A stretch of 13,935 nt of DNA from an uncultured Collinsella sp. (GCA_902478885.1 CABSMS010000056.1:1-13935), one strand, 5' to 3'. Shown: positions 5,430 through 13,362, counted from the stretch's first letter. The notes: generated by a model from the letters alone, not told the origin. Numbers and translations are program-made.

Positions 5430-7729
5430 GTGCGACCGAGCGCGAGCATGTGATGCCTCCGCGGCCTCTGATGCCGTGGACGATGGCCCTGTGTGCCGGC
5501 ATGTGCATGAGCTGCGCCTTGGTGCTCAACGTGGCCGCCGATGCGCTGCTGAGGGAGCAGGCGCCGGCGGTCGGGCCGCTATGGGCCATTCCCGTTACGG
5601 CGGCGGTATTCGTTGTGCTGGCTCAATCTTGTGCGCGGCTTGCCCCTTGGAAGCGGTGGCTGTATGCCGCGTCCGTCGGTCTCGTGGCGGGAGCGGTCGT
5701 CTCGGCGTGGTGGGCTGTGGGCGTGCTAAGCGCCTCGAAGGCGCTCGACGGTCGAGCGGCAAGCAGCCTTGAGTTTGTCGTGCAGGGTGACCCATCCATA
5801 TACGACTACGTGTATTCCTATACCTGCGAGGCACGCACGGACGGTAAGAACTTGGCAATGGTTCGCCTATCTTGCGACCTCGAGCTCAAGGTCGGGGCGC
5901 ACGTGCGTGTTATCGCTCGCGTTTCACGTTTTGAGAACGATGCGTATGGACGATCGCGCGTGCTCCGAGGCGAGGTGCGTAAGGTTAAAGTCGTTCGGAT
6001 TTTGTCGGTCGATGAAGACTCTCCGGGGCCGCTTCTTCGGATGCGAAATGGGCTGCTTGCGTCCATCGCGCCTGCGACCGACCCGGCGCGTGCACTCATA
6101 GCCGGTGTCGTCTGCGGTCGTTCGGCCGAGCTGCGCGCCCAGCCGGCGGGCGACTGGTTTTCGGTGACGGGAACGGCGCATCTTATCGCCGTCTCGGGCA
6201 GCCATTTGGCAATCGTGGGGTTTGTAATCGAGGGTGTATTGCAAAAGACTCGGTGCTCACGCGGTCTTCAACGGGCGATATTGGCGATAACGCTTGTGGG
6301 CTACGCTGCTTTTACGGGCGCGTCTCCCTCGGCCGTGCGCGCGTGCTGCATGGTGTTCGCGACGCTTGTCGTAAACGGCGCGGGGCGGCGCCGGCACGGC
6401 GCATCGGCACTCTTCGTTACCATGTCCATCTTTGTGTTGCTGCGGCCGACGGTTCTGTTCGAGATGGGCTTTCAGCTTTCATGTGCCAGCGTCTTAGCCA
6501 TTCTGTGCTTTTGCCCCTATGCGACCTACGCTTTGGGTGAGCTGAGTGTTCCGTCGGGCGTTGCCAGCATGCTTTCCGTCACGCTGTGCTCGCAACTGGC
6601 GACACTTCCCATTACCATTCCTGCCTTCGGTACGTTCTCGCTCATTGCTCCGCTGGCAAATGCGGTCCTCGGTCCGGTGGTGAGCGCACTGCTCGCCGTG
6701 TCGATCGTGCTGGTTCCCTTTTCGCTCCTGGCGCCGTTGCGGACTTTGGCGCTCGTTGTGCCCATGATTGCCGCCCGTTGCGCGCTGTTCTTTGAGCAGC
6801 TGTTTGCCGCCGTGCCGGGTGCATCCGTGAGCGTGCCGCCCGATAGCATGTGGATTTACCTAGTGCCGTGTTTGCTGGCGGTTCTGCTTGTCTGGTGGCC
6901 GCGTCCCCGTGCACGTCCTATGGCGGTGGGGCTTGCATGCCTGGTGCTCTTGGCTGCGATTCCGTACGTCTACTGGGATCGATTCGCTCCGCCTTCGGTG
7001 ACGGTGCTCGATGTGGGCCAGGCCGATGCGATTCTTATTCGCCAGGGCGGCGCAGTGGCGCTCGTCGACTGCGGGCTCGACGAGCGCGTGGTGGCGGCGT
7101 TGGTTCGCAATAACGTGCACCATATCGATGCCGTCTTTGTGACGCATTGGGATGAGGACCACTGGGGTGGTCTGCCTGCCGTGCTCGAACAGTTTTCGGT
7201 CGGAACGATTGCCGTGGCGGCGGATGCGCTGGAGGATGCTCCTGCCGAGGTATTGAACCGACCTGGTGTGGAGTATCGGCAGGTGCGCCGTGGGGATACG
7301 GTCGACATCGGCACATTTTGCGCCCGCGTGATGTGGCCATTCGAGTCCGTGGATGGCGAGGGAAATGAGGATTCGCTTGTCCTGCTGCTCTCTTATGTTC
7401 AGGAAGGCAAGGGCCTGCGTATGCTCCTCACCGGTGATGCCGAGCTCGACCAAGAACGGGAATTCGTGCAGGAGGTGGGGGATATCGATGTCCTTAAACT
7501 TGGGCATCACGGCTCTAAGGTTTCAGTTGATGGTGAGTTGCTGGACGTCCTGAAGCCCGAGCTCTCTATCGCGAGTGCGGGTGAGGGCAACCGCTACGGC
7601 CATCCATCCGATGTCTGCATCGATGCGGTTCGCGATGCGGGCGGCGTATTCGCTTGCACCATCGAGCAAGGAGACATTACCGTCTCGCCGACCGCGAAGG
7701 GCTTTGCGATGCGATCCCAGCGGCCGTGA
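5426..7729 (+). CDS. comEC: ComEC/Rec2 DNA-uptake channel with metallo-beta-lactamase-like domain
   Basis: ComEC is the inner-membrane channel that passes one DNA strand into the cell during transformation. The protein is 767 residues, normal for full-length ComEC. In order: two or three N-terminal membrane helices (about 15-105); an extracellular OB-like DUF4131 region (about 112-195); the multi-helix Competence domain (about 220-515) with HLIAVSGSHLAI (252-263) and FTGASPSAVRA (296-306); and a C-terminal metallo-beta-lactamase-like domain (about 523-767). That domain keeps DVGQADAILI (529-538), the metal motif THWDEDH (573-579), TGD (669-671), GHHGS (693-697) and GHPS (725-728). These match the proposed strand-degrading nuclease sites, so the gene looks intact. 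ATG 5426 overlaps the comEA stop and has no clear ribosome site, implying coupling. Whether the host is naturally transformable cannot be told from this window: pilus and DprA/RecA genes are not here. Confidence 0.95.
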   Translation: MSATEREHVMPPRPLMPWTMALCAGMCMSCALVLNVAADALLREQAPAVGPLWAIPVTAAVFVVLAQSCARLAPWKRWLYAASVGLVAGAVVSAWWAVGVLSASKALDGRAASSLEFVVQGDPSIYDYVYSYTCEARTDGKNLAMVRLSCDLELKVGAHVRVIARVSRFENDAYGRSRVLRGEVRKVKVVRILSVDEDSPGPLLRMRNGLLASIAPATDPARALIAGVVCGRSAELRAQPAGDWFSVTGTAHLIAVSGSHLAIVGFVIEGVLQKTRCSRGLQRAILAITLVGYAAFTGASPSAVRACCMVFATLVVNGAGRRRHGASALFVTMSIFVLLRPTVLFEMGFQLSCASVLAILCFCPYATYALGELSVPSGVASMLSVTLCSQLATLPITIPAFGTFSLIAPLANAVLGPVVSALLAVSIVLVPFSLLAPLRTLALVVPMIAARCALFFEQLFAAVPGASVSVPPDSMWIYLVPCLLAVLLVWWPRPRARPMAVGLACLVLLAAIPYVYWDRFAPPSVTVLDVGQADAILIRQGGAVALVDCGLDERVVAALVRNNVHHIDAVFVTHWDEDHWGGLPAVLEQFSVGTIAVAADALEDAPAEVLNRPGVEYRQVRRGDTVDIGTFCARVMWPFESVDGEGNEDSLVLLLSYVQEGKGLRMLLTGDAELDQEREFVQEVGDIDVLKLGHHGSKVSVDGELLDVLKPELSIASAGEGNRYGHPSDVCIDAVRDAGGVFACTIEQGDITVSPTAKGFAMRSQRP

Positions 7730-7737
7730 TGACATCG

Positions 7738-7767
7738 TTGGCGCGCGGTGGACCCCTGGGCTAAAAT
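7738..7767 (+). promoter_or_regulatory. Putative holA promoter
   Basis: TTGGCG (7738-7743), an 18-nt spacer and TAAAAT (7762-7767), preceded by GGGC. The predicted start near 7774 gives a leader of about 34 nt carrying GAGAGGGGAG. It lies just past the comEC stop, so holA can be transcribed apart from the competence genes. Confidence 0.55.
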
Positions 7768-7807
7768 GGCACGGTACGAATTCGAGTGTGTGCGAGAGGG
7801 GAGCGCA

Positions 7808-8770
7808 ATGTCCGAAACAGGTCTGCTGCCGGCATATCTGATCGTCGGTACCGATGGAGTCAAGCGCGACCACGCCGTTTCGCGTATGAAAGCTCGCTTG
7901 GAAAAGTCGGGTATGGTTGAGTTCAACCTCGATGAACGCGACATGACGAAAGATCCCGATATCGAGTCGATCATCGGCTCGCTCAATACCTTTCCCATGG
8001 GTAGCGAGTTTCGCCTGGTGATCCTCGACGGCTGCTCCAAGCTCGCCAAGGCGGTCTCGGAACCGCTCGTCGAGTACCTCGCAAGTCCCAGCCCCACGAC
8101 AGTCTGTCTCATTATCGCCGACTCACTTGCCAAGAATACGCGCCTGTATAAAGCGCTCGCCAAGATCGACAAGAAAGCTATCGTCGATTGCTCGGGTACC
8201 AAGCGCTGGGAACTGCCGCGCCGCGTGCAGCAGATGGCGACGCAGCACGGCAAGTCGATCTCGACGGCGGCCGCCGAGGAGCTCGTCTCGCGTTCGGGTG
8301 AAAACACGCGCATGCTCGATAACGACCTTGCAAAGCTCGCCCAGATGGTCGAGGCGCCCCAGATTGAGCTTGCCGACGTGGAGCGTTGGATCGTGCGTAC
8401 GGCCGAGGTTCAGCCCTGGGACTTCCTCAACGCCGTCTCGGCTCGCGATATGCGGCGTTCGCTCGAGCTCTTTAAGCTTCTGCCCTCCAAGAGCTACGTG
8501 TGGACCTACACGCTGCTATGCGGTCGCATCCGTGAGCTGATCGTCGCCAAGGCGCTCGACTCTCGTGGGCAGGGGCGTGAGCTCGCCGCGACGCTCAAAC
8601 TTCAGGCCTGGCAGGTCAAGAATCATCTTACCTGGGCACGTCGTTTTTCGATGACCGAGCTCGTTGCCGCGCTCGAGGGTGCCGTCGATGTGGAGCTCGC
8701 GCTCAAGGGTTCGGCCGATTCGGAGACCGCGCTTTTGCTCTGGATTACGAACATCTTGAGAAAATCGTGA
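7808..8770 (+). CDS. holA: DNA polymerase III delta subunit (clamp loader)
   Basis: Delta is the clamp-loader subunit that opens the beta sliding clamp. The protein has 320 residues, normal size. It opens with YLIVGTDGVKRD (10-21), the family's start of the degenerate AAA+-like domain, then TFPMGSEFRLVIL (61-73) and TTVCLIIADSLAKN (97-110). The helical middle includes LVSRSGENTRMLDNDLAKL (159-177), equivalent to the conserved G-N-D-x-x-x-L-x-N-E-L-x-K-L segment. The C-terminal collar follows (WDFLNAVSARDMRRSLELF and on). No P-loop is present, as expected for delta. ATG 7808 follows GGGGAG (7798-7803) with close spacing; the open frame extends to 7748 over the promoter and is not used. The position between comEC and rpsT is the common bacterial order and supports the call. 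Confidence 0.92.
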   Translation: MSETGLLPAYLIVGTDGVKRDHAVSRMKARLEKSGMVEFNLDERDMTKDPDIESIIGSLNTFPMGSEFRLVILDGCSKLAKAVSEPLVEYLASPSPTTVCLIIADSLAKNTRLYKALAKIDKKAIVDCSGTKRWELPRRVQQMATQHGKSISTAAAEELVSRSGENTRMLDNDLAKLAQMVEAPQIELADVERWIVRTAEVQPWDFLNAVSARDMRRSLELFKLLPSKSYVWTYTLLCGRIRELIVAKALDSRGQGRELAATLKLQAWQVKNHLTWARRFSMTELVAALEGAVDVELALKGSADSETALLLWITNILRKS

Positions 8771-8819
8771 TGATACCTGCCTATTTGACAAATTCGTTCT
8801 ATCCCTTTGAGGGGGAGCG

Positions 8820-8828
8820 TGCTATAGT
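8820..8828 (+). promoter_or_regulatory. Putative rpsT promoter (extended -10)
   Basis: TGCTATAGT (8820-8828) is an extended -10 and would start RNA near 8835, giving a leader of about 70 nt. No good -35 stands at 16-18 nt. A perfect TTGACA at 8785-8790 is 32 nt away and cannot pair with it in the usual way. Confidence 0.6.
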
Positions 8829-8834
8829 AGGCGC

Positions 8835-8898
8835 TTGCATGACCTCACCGTGTCTCAGAGGTGTCATACATTTTTTGCAAGGAACTCGAAAGGAACTC
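8835..8898 (+). promoter_or_regulatory. Structured rpsT leader: hairpin, T6 and duplicated ribosome-binding motif
   Basis: ATGACCTC (8839-8846) can pair with GAGGTGTCAT (8858-8867), 8 bp with a GT bulge, and TTTTTT follows at 8871-8876. TTGCA (8835-8839) can instead pair with TGCAA (8876-8880). Just after, AAGGAACTC occurs twice (8879-8887 and 8890-8898), each copy with an AAGGA ribosome-binding core; the second is well placed for the GTG at 8904. The arrangement suggests attenuation or autoregulation by S20 but is unproven. Confidence 0.45.
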
Positions 8899-8903
8899 CA
8901 GAA

Positions 8904-9170
8904 GTGGCAAACATCAAGTCTCAGAAGAAGCGTATCCGCACCAATGAGGCAGCTCGCATGCGTAACAAGGCTGTCAAGTCCGAGCTCAAGACGCTGACCA
9001 AGCACGTCCAGTCCGCCGTCGCCGAGGGCGACGCCGAGAAGGCCCAGGCTGCCCTCAAGACCGTCACCAAGCGTCTCGACATGGCTGCCGCTAAGCATGT
9101 CATCCACAAGAACCAGGCTTCCAACCGCAAGTCCGGTCTTGCCAAGCTCGTGAACAGCATCAACGCCTAA
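8904..9170 (+). CDS. rpsT: 30S ribosomal protein S20
   Basis: S20 is a primary 16S rRNA-binding protein of the small subunit. The product has 88 residues and is very basic, starting MANIKSQKKRIRTNEAAR (1-18). It ends with the family-typical H-K-N-Q-A-S-N-R-K-S-G-L run (about 69-80), before VNSINA. The start is GTG 8904, fixed by the universally conserved MANIKS-type N-terminus and by AAGGAA (8890-8895) upstream. The frame is open further upstream but covers the leader. It stands alone between its own promoter and a strong terminator. E. coli rpsT also uses a non-AUG start and is autoregulated in translation; the GTG and the structured leader here make similar control plausible, by inference only. 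Confidence 0.97.
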   Translation: MANIKSQKKRIRTNEAARMRNKAVKSELKTLTKHVQSAVAEGDAEKAQAALKTVTKRLDMAAAKHVIHKNQASNRKSGLAKLVNSINA

Positions 9171-9206
9171 GTTGTAAATTTCACACCACACAGATTACGC
9201 GCATAA

Positions 9207-9241
9207 ATGGAGCCTGTTTTATGGAACAGGCTCCATTTTTT
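9207..9241 (+). terminator. Intrinsic terminator after rpsT
   Basis: ATGGAGCCTGTT (9207-9218) pairs perfectly with AACAGGCTCCAT (9225-9236) around the six-base loop TTATGG, followed by a run of Ts to 9241. The stem can extend by A-T pairs on both sides (AAATGG / CCATTT). It is a textbook strong terminator and ends rpsT transcription 26 bases before the lepA start codon. Confidence 0.95.
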
Positions 9242-9250
9242 GTACCGCTC

Positions 9251-9259
9251 GGGTAAGAT
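9251..9259 (+). promoter_or_regulatory. Putative lepA promoter (GGGTAAGAT)
   Basis: A -10 hexamer TAAGAT (9254-9259) follows CCGCTCGGG. Its last base is 7 nt before the lepA ATG, so transcription should begin at or next to the start codon. The -35 region at 17-nt spacing (9231-9236) lies in the downstream arm of the rpsT terminator and has no consensus. Confidence 0.6.
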
Positions 9260-9266
9260 AGTCCGC

Positions 9267-11078
9267 ATGAATACTTCAATTGACATTTCCCACATCCGCA
9301 ACTTCTCGATCGTTGCGCATATCGACCATGGCAAGTCCACGATCAGTGACCGCATCCTCGAGCTCACCCATACCGTCGATGAGCGCGACATGGAGTCGCA
9401 GCTGCTTGACACGATGGACATCGAGCGCGAGCGCGGTATCACGATCAAGTCCAATGCCGTCCGCGTGTCCTATGACGCCGACGACGGCGAGACGTATCAG
9501 TTCAACCTGATCGATACGCCGGGCCACGTGGACTTCACCTACGAGGTCTCGCGTTCGCTTGCCGCTTGCGAGGGCGCGGTGCTCGTCGTGGACGCCACTC
9601 AGGGCGTCGAGGCGCAGACCGTTTCCAACGCGACGCTCGCCATGAACGCCAACTTGGACATTGTTCCGGCCATCAACAAGATCGACCTGCCCTCGGCGCA
9701 CCCCGACGAGGTTAAGACCGAGATCGAAGACGATCTGGCCATTCCCGCAGATGATGCCGTGTGCGTGTCGGGTAAGACCGGCGAGGGTATTCACGATCTG
9801 CTAGAGTCCATCGTCTTTTTGATCTCTCCGCCTAAGGGCGATGCAAATGCTCCGCTCAAAGCGCTCATTCTGGATTCGTACTTTGACGAGTATCGCGGCG
9901 TGGTGGCCACGGTGCGCGTCTTTGACGGCTCCATCAAAAAGGGCGATACCCTGCGCATGATGCAGGCAGAGGGCGACTTTTTGGTCGACGGCGTGGGTGT
10001 CAAGCGTCCCGCCGAGACCCCGGTCGACGCGCTGACGGTCGGCGAGGTCGGATACGTGGTCACGGGCCTGAAGGAACCCGAGGCCGTTCGCGTGGGCGAT
10101 ACCCTCACGTGGGCGTCGAATCCCTGCCCCGAGCCGCTTCCCGGTTACCGCGAGGCCAAGCCCATGGTCTATACGGGCCTGTTCCCGATCGATAACAAGG
10201 ACTACGAGAACCTGCGTGACGCGCTCGATAAGCTGCACGTCAACGACCCGTCGTTGGTGTGGGAGCCCGAGACCTCGGTGGCGCTCGGCTTTGGCTTCCG
10301 CGTGGGCTTCCTGGGCCTGCTGCACATGGAAGTCGTCAAGGAACGCCTGGAGCGCGAGTTCAACTTGGACCTCATTGCCACGAGCCCCTCGGTGGACTAT
10401 CACGTCTACAAGACTGACGGCGAGATGATCGATGTCCGCAGCCCGCAGGACCTTCCCGAGGCCACGCGCATCGAGCGTATCGAGGAACCCTACCTCAAGG
10501 CAAAGATCATCTGCCCGCCTGAGTACACGGGCGCCGTCATGCAGCTCGCCATCGAGCACCGCGGCGTTACGACCGACATGATCCACCTGACGAGCAAATC
10601 GGTCGAGATGCGCTTCGATATGCCGCTTGCCGAGCTCATCTTGGACTTCTTTGACCAGCTCAAGAGCCGCACTAAGGGCTATGCCTCGCTCGACTACGAG
10701 TTCAACGAGTACCGTCCCTCCGAGCTCGTTAAGCTCGATATCTTGCTTTCGGGCGACGAGGTGGACGCGCTGTCGTTTATCGTCCACAAGGACAAGGCCT
10801 ATGGTCTGGCCCGTGGCCTGTGCGACAAGCTTAAGGAGATCATCCCGCGTCAGCTGTTCGAGGTGCCCATCCAGGGTGCTATCGGCAATAAGATCATTGC
10901 CCGCTCCACCGTCAAGGCGCGTCGCAAGGACGTGCTTGCCAAGTGCTACGGCGGCGATATCTCGCGTAAGCGCAAGCTGCTCGAGAAGCAGAAAGAGGGC
11001 AAGAAGCGCATGAAGGCCATCGGCTCGGTCGAGGTTCCGCAGGAGGCCTTTATGGCGATCCTCAAGGTGGACGAGTAG
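9267..11078 (+). CDS. lepA: Elongation factor 4 (LepA), ribosomal GTPase
   Basis: LepA/EF4 is a translational GTPase linked to initiation or back-translocation of the ribosome. The protein has 603 residues, normal length. GTPase motifs: G1 AHIDHGKST (17-25), switch I RGITI (56-60), G3 DTPGH (83-87), G4 NKID (137-140). Domain II and EF-G-like domains III and V follow (for example FGFRVGFLGLLHMEV). The unique LepA C-terminal domain carries GGDISRKRKLLEKQKEGKKR near the end, which separates it from EF-G and TypA. ATG 9267 is the only start that gives the conserved IRNFSIVAHIDHGK beginning without reading through the terminator; an in-frame ATG at 9207 is the first base of that hairpin. No ribosome site precedes 9267. 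dusB begins 4 bases after its stop. Confidence 0.97.
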   Translation: MNTSIDISHIRNFSIVAHIDHGKSTISDRILELTHTVDERDMESQLLDTMDIERERGITIKSNAVRVSYDADDGETYQFNLIDTPGHVDFTYEVSRSLAACEGAVLVVDATQGVEAQTVSNATLAMNANLDIVPAINKIDLPSAHPDEVKTEIEDDLAIPADDAVCVSGKTGEGIHDLLESIVFLISPPKGDANAPLKALILDSYFDEYRGVVATVRVFDGSIKKGDTLRMMQAEGDFLVDGVGVKRPAETPVDALTVGEVGYVVTGLKEPEAVRVGDTLTWASNPCPEPLPGYREAKPMVYTGLFPIDNKDYENLRDALDKLHVNDPSLVWEPETSVALGFGFRVGFLGLLHMEVVKERLEREFNLDLIATSPSVDYHVYKTDGEMIDVRSPQDLPEATRIERIEEPYLKAKIICPPEYTGAVMQLAIEHRGVTTDMIHLTSKSVEMRFDMPLAELILDFFDQLKSRTKGYASLDYEFNEYRPSELVKLDILLSGDEVDALSFIVHKDKAYGLARGLCDKLKEIIPRQLFEVPIQGAIGNKIIARSTVKARRKDVLAKCYGGDISRKRKLLEKQKEGKKRMKAIGSVEVPQEAFMAILKVDE

Positions 11079-11082
11079 GCCC

Positions 11083-12126
11083 ATGGCGCTTTCTGAATAC
11101 AGTACGCGGCTGCTGGGTGCCTATGCCGAGCAGCCGTTCCTTATGGCTCCCATGGCGGGCGTAACCGACCCCGCCTATCGCATCATGTGTCGTCGCCGTG
11201 GTGCCAATCTTGCCTATAGCGAGATGGTGAGCGTGGCAGGCCTTGCCTATGCCAGCAATAAGACGTGGCGTCTGGTGCTGCCGGCCGACGAGGAGCAGCA
11301 AATCTGCGTGCAGCTCTTTGGTTCCAAGCCCGATCAGTTTGCGAGTGCTGTCGCTGCCGTCGAGGAACGTGTGGGCGATCGCCTGTCTTTGATTGATATC
11401 AACATGGCCTGCCCAGCTCGCAAGGTTGTCACCAAGGGCGAGGGCTCGGCGCTTATGCGCACGCCCGAGCTGGCAGAGAAGATTGTCGAGGCAGCGGTGG
11501 GCGCGGCGCACGTGCCCGTGACCGTAAAGATCCGTAAGGGCTTTTACGCCGAAGATCGCAATGCCGCGACGTTTGCCCAGATGCTCGAGGGGGCAGGTGC
11601 ATCTGCGGTGGCGGTGCATGGCCGCTGCGCCACGCAGCTCTACACGGGCCAGGCCGATTGGTCGGTCGTCGATGAGGTTGCCGATGCTGTCGAGATTCCC
11701 GTGATTGGTTCGGGCGATGTGTTTACCGCCGAGGATGCCGCGGAGCATCTGCGCAACTCGGGCGCCAGCGCGGTGTTTATCGCGCGCGGTATCTACGGTA
11801 ATCCCTGGGTGTTCGGTGATGCTCGCGCCCTTGCGTTCGATGGCATACCGGTGCCGGCACGCAGCTCCGTCGAGCGCCTGGACGCCCTGCGTGAGCACCT
11901 AACGCTGACGCATGAGCTCCTGCCGCTCATGTCGCGTGCCCGCACGTACGCAAGCTGGTACTTAAAAGGCATGCCCCATGCTGCCGCTTGGCGTGCCCAT
12001 GTGGTGCGCTGTTCCACGTATGAGGAGTTTATGGCGCTGGTCGATGAGATCGAGCGCGATGTGGTGGCCTGCGAGGCTGCCCTTGCCGCCGGCGAATCGG
12101 TGCCCCCTCATCCGCTGGAGGCTTAA
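11083..12126 (+). CDS. dusB: tRNA-dihydrouridine synthase (DusB-like)
   Basis: Dus enzymes reduce uridines in the tRNA D-loop using FMN and NADPH. The protein has 347 residues. Seen: MAPMAGVTD (21-29), the FMN-binding start; SEMVS (46-50); INMACPARKV (106-115) with the catalytic Cys110; VKIRKG (148-153) with the FMN lysine; VHGR (178-181) and QLYTGQADW (185-193); GSGDV (209-213); and ARGIYGNPWVF (234-244). The A-R-G-x-x-G-N-P-W pattern and the length fit the DusB/YhdG-NifR3 group better than DusA or DusC, but the exact uridine target is inferred. ATG 11083 follows lepA by 4 bases with AAGGTGG (11065-11070) upstream. The 2-base gap to hemW shows it is in one operon with lepA and hemW. Confidence 0.93.
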   Translation: MALSEYSTRLLGAYAEQPFLMAPMAGVTDPAYRIMCRRRGANLAYSEMVSVAGLAYASNKTWRLVLPADEEQQICVQLFGSKPDQFASAVAAVEERVGDRLSLIDINMACPARKVVTKGEGSALMRTPELAEKIVEAAVGAAHVPVTVKIRKGFYAEDRNAATFAQMLEGAGASAVAVHGRCATQLYTGQADWSVVDEVADAVEIPVIGSGDVFTAEDAAEHLRNSGASAVFIARGIYGNPWVFGDARALAFDGIPVPARSSVERLDALREHLTLTHELLPLMSRARTYASWYLKGMPHAAAWRAHVVRCSTYEEFMALVDEIERDVVACEAALAAGESVPPHPLEA

Positions 12127-12128
12127 GG

Positions 12129-13361
12129 GTGGCCGTTACCGCGCTGTACGTGCACGTGCCGTTCTGTGCCCAAAAGTGCCGCTACTGCGACTTCGACTCG
12201 CGCAGCTTTGCTTCGTGTGATTTGGATGCCGCGCTCGATTCCTATTTTGAGCAGTTGTACGCGCGCCTCGATGCTTTTGGCAAGGCTGGGGCCCTTGACC
12301 AGATCCGCACCGTCTATGTTGGCGGCGGTACGCCGTCGCTGGCGGGGGAGCGCCTGGTGGAGCTGGCGCGGCGTATTCGTGTGTGGTGCGCCCCCGTTGA
12401 GTTTACCTGCGAGGCCAATCCCGAGTCGCTGACCGCCGAGCTTGCCACTGCACTTGCCAAGGTTGGTGTCACACGCGTCTCTCTGGGCGTGCAAACGCTC
12501 GATAACACCGAACTTACCGCCATCGGCCGTATTCACGATGCCGATCGGGCGCTCGCCGCCATCGCGACGGTCAAGAACGCTGGGCTTGATGTGTCGTGCG
12601 ACCTTATGTGCGGACTTCCCGGGCAGACCGCAGCGAGTTGGAAGCGCACGCTCGATGGCGTGCTGGCGGCGGCTCCGCATCATGTGTCGGTCTACCCGCT
12701 CACGCTCGAGGAGGGGACGCCCCTTTATCGCATGGCGTGCCATGACGAGTCGCTCGTGCCTGATGAGGATTTTCAGGCCGCATGCATGGACGTGGCACGC
12801 GAGCTCCTGGGTGCCGCCGGCTATCACCCGTATGAGGTGGCGAGCTACGCGCTCGACGGCCATGAGTGCGCCCATAACATTGCCTACTGGACCGGACGGG
12901 GCTACCTGGGCCTGGGTCGTTCTGCCGCGGGCATGCTCGACACCGAGGATTTCGACCGTCTTGCAGGTTTGTTCCCCGGTGTTTCTTCTCGAGGCGTTGC
13001 GTACCGCGTGCGTCTGGTGCAACGTGACGATGACGCGACGGCGTTCGAGGCCGAATATCTCTCGCAGCGCGAGGCTGCGGCCGAAGACCTGATGCTCGCT
13101 TGTCGCATGACGCGCGGTGTCGCGTCCGACCTGTTGGTTCGTGCGGCTTGCGTCATCCCAACGGGCGAGCTGGCAGCTGCCTGCGATCGCGCGCTCGAAT
13201 TGGGTCTTGCCACTTGGGTGCCCGAGACGCTCGGGGTCCATGAGGGACCCTTCACTTCGGCAGATGTCGTCGCGGGCCATGTTCGAGCTCGTCTGGCGCC
13301 GACCCACCTGGGCTGGCTCGATGGAAATGTTCTGTTCGAGCTGTTTTGGGATCTAGCTTAG
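12129..13361 (+). CDS. hemW: Radical SAM heme chaperone HemW (HemN-like)
   Basis: HemW is a radical-SAM protein long annotated as oxygen-independent coproporphyrinogen oxidase, now regarded as a heme-binding chaperone that delivers heme to membrane enzymes. It has 410 residues. The cluster motif is YVHVPFCAQKCRYCDF (7-22) with C13, C17 and C20; the residue pattern C-x3-C-x2-C-D-F, without a further Cys, is that of HemW rather than true HemN. SAM-binding GGGTPS (65-70), EANPES (95-100), RVSLGVQTL (116-124) and DLMCGLPGQT (158-167) follow. HNIAYW (249-254) and GYLGLGRSAAG (258-268) are the HemW heme-site region. The start is GTG 12129 with GGAGG (12117-12121) 7 bases upstream, inside the end of dusB. 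It closes the lepA-dusB-hemW operon; no terminator is evident before dnaJ. Confidence 0.94.
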   Translation: MAVTALYVHVPFCAQKCRYCDFDSRSFASCDLDAALDSYFEQLYARLDAFGKAGALDQIRTVYVGGGTPSLAGERLVELARRIRVWCAPVEFTCEANPESLTAELATALAKVGVTRVSLGVQTLDNTELTAIGRIHDADRALAAIATVKNAGLDVSCDLMCGLPGQTAASWKRTLDGVLAAAPHHVSVYPLTLEEGTPLYRMACHDESLVPDEDFQAACMDVARELLGAAGYHPYEVASYALDGHECAHNIAYWTGRGYLGLGRSAAGMLDTEDFDRLAGLFPGVSSRGVAYRVRLVQRDDDATAFEAEYLSQREAAAEDLMLACRMTRGVASDLLVRAACVIPTGELAAACDRALELGLATWVPETLGVHEGPFTSADVVAGHVRARLAPTHLGWLDGNVLFELFWDLA

Positions 13362-13362
13362 G

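Noticed and set aside
8785..8790. Perfect TTGACA -35 box before rpsT
   Set aside because: No -10 hexamer stands 16-18 nt downstream (8807-8814 is TTGAGGGG); the real -10 is 32 nt away. Probably chance.
9207..9266. In-frame upstream ATG for lepA at 9207
   Set aside because: It is the first base of the rpsT terminator stem, and the added residues match nothing in LepA.
9801..11084. 427-codon minus-strand open frame inside lepA
   Set aside because: Shadow of the lepA codon pattern; no recognisable domain and no ribosome site.
12123..13307. 394-codon minus-strand open frame inside hemW
   Set aside because: Shadow frame of a high-GC gene; low-complexity His/Arg composition.
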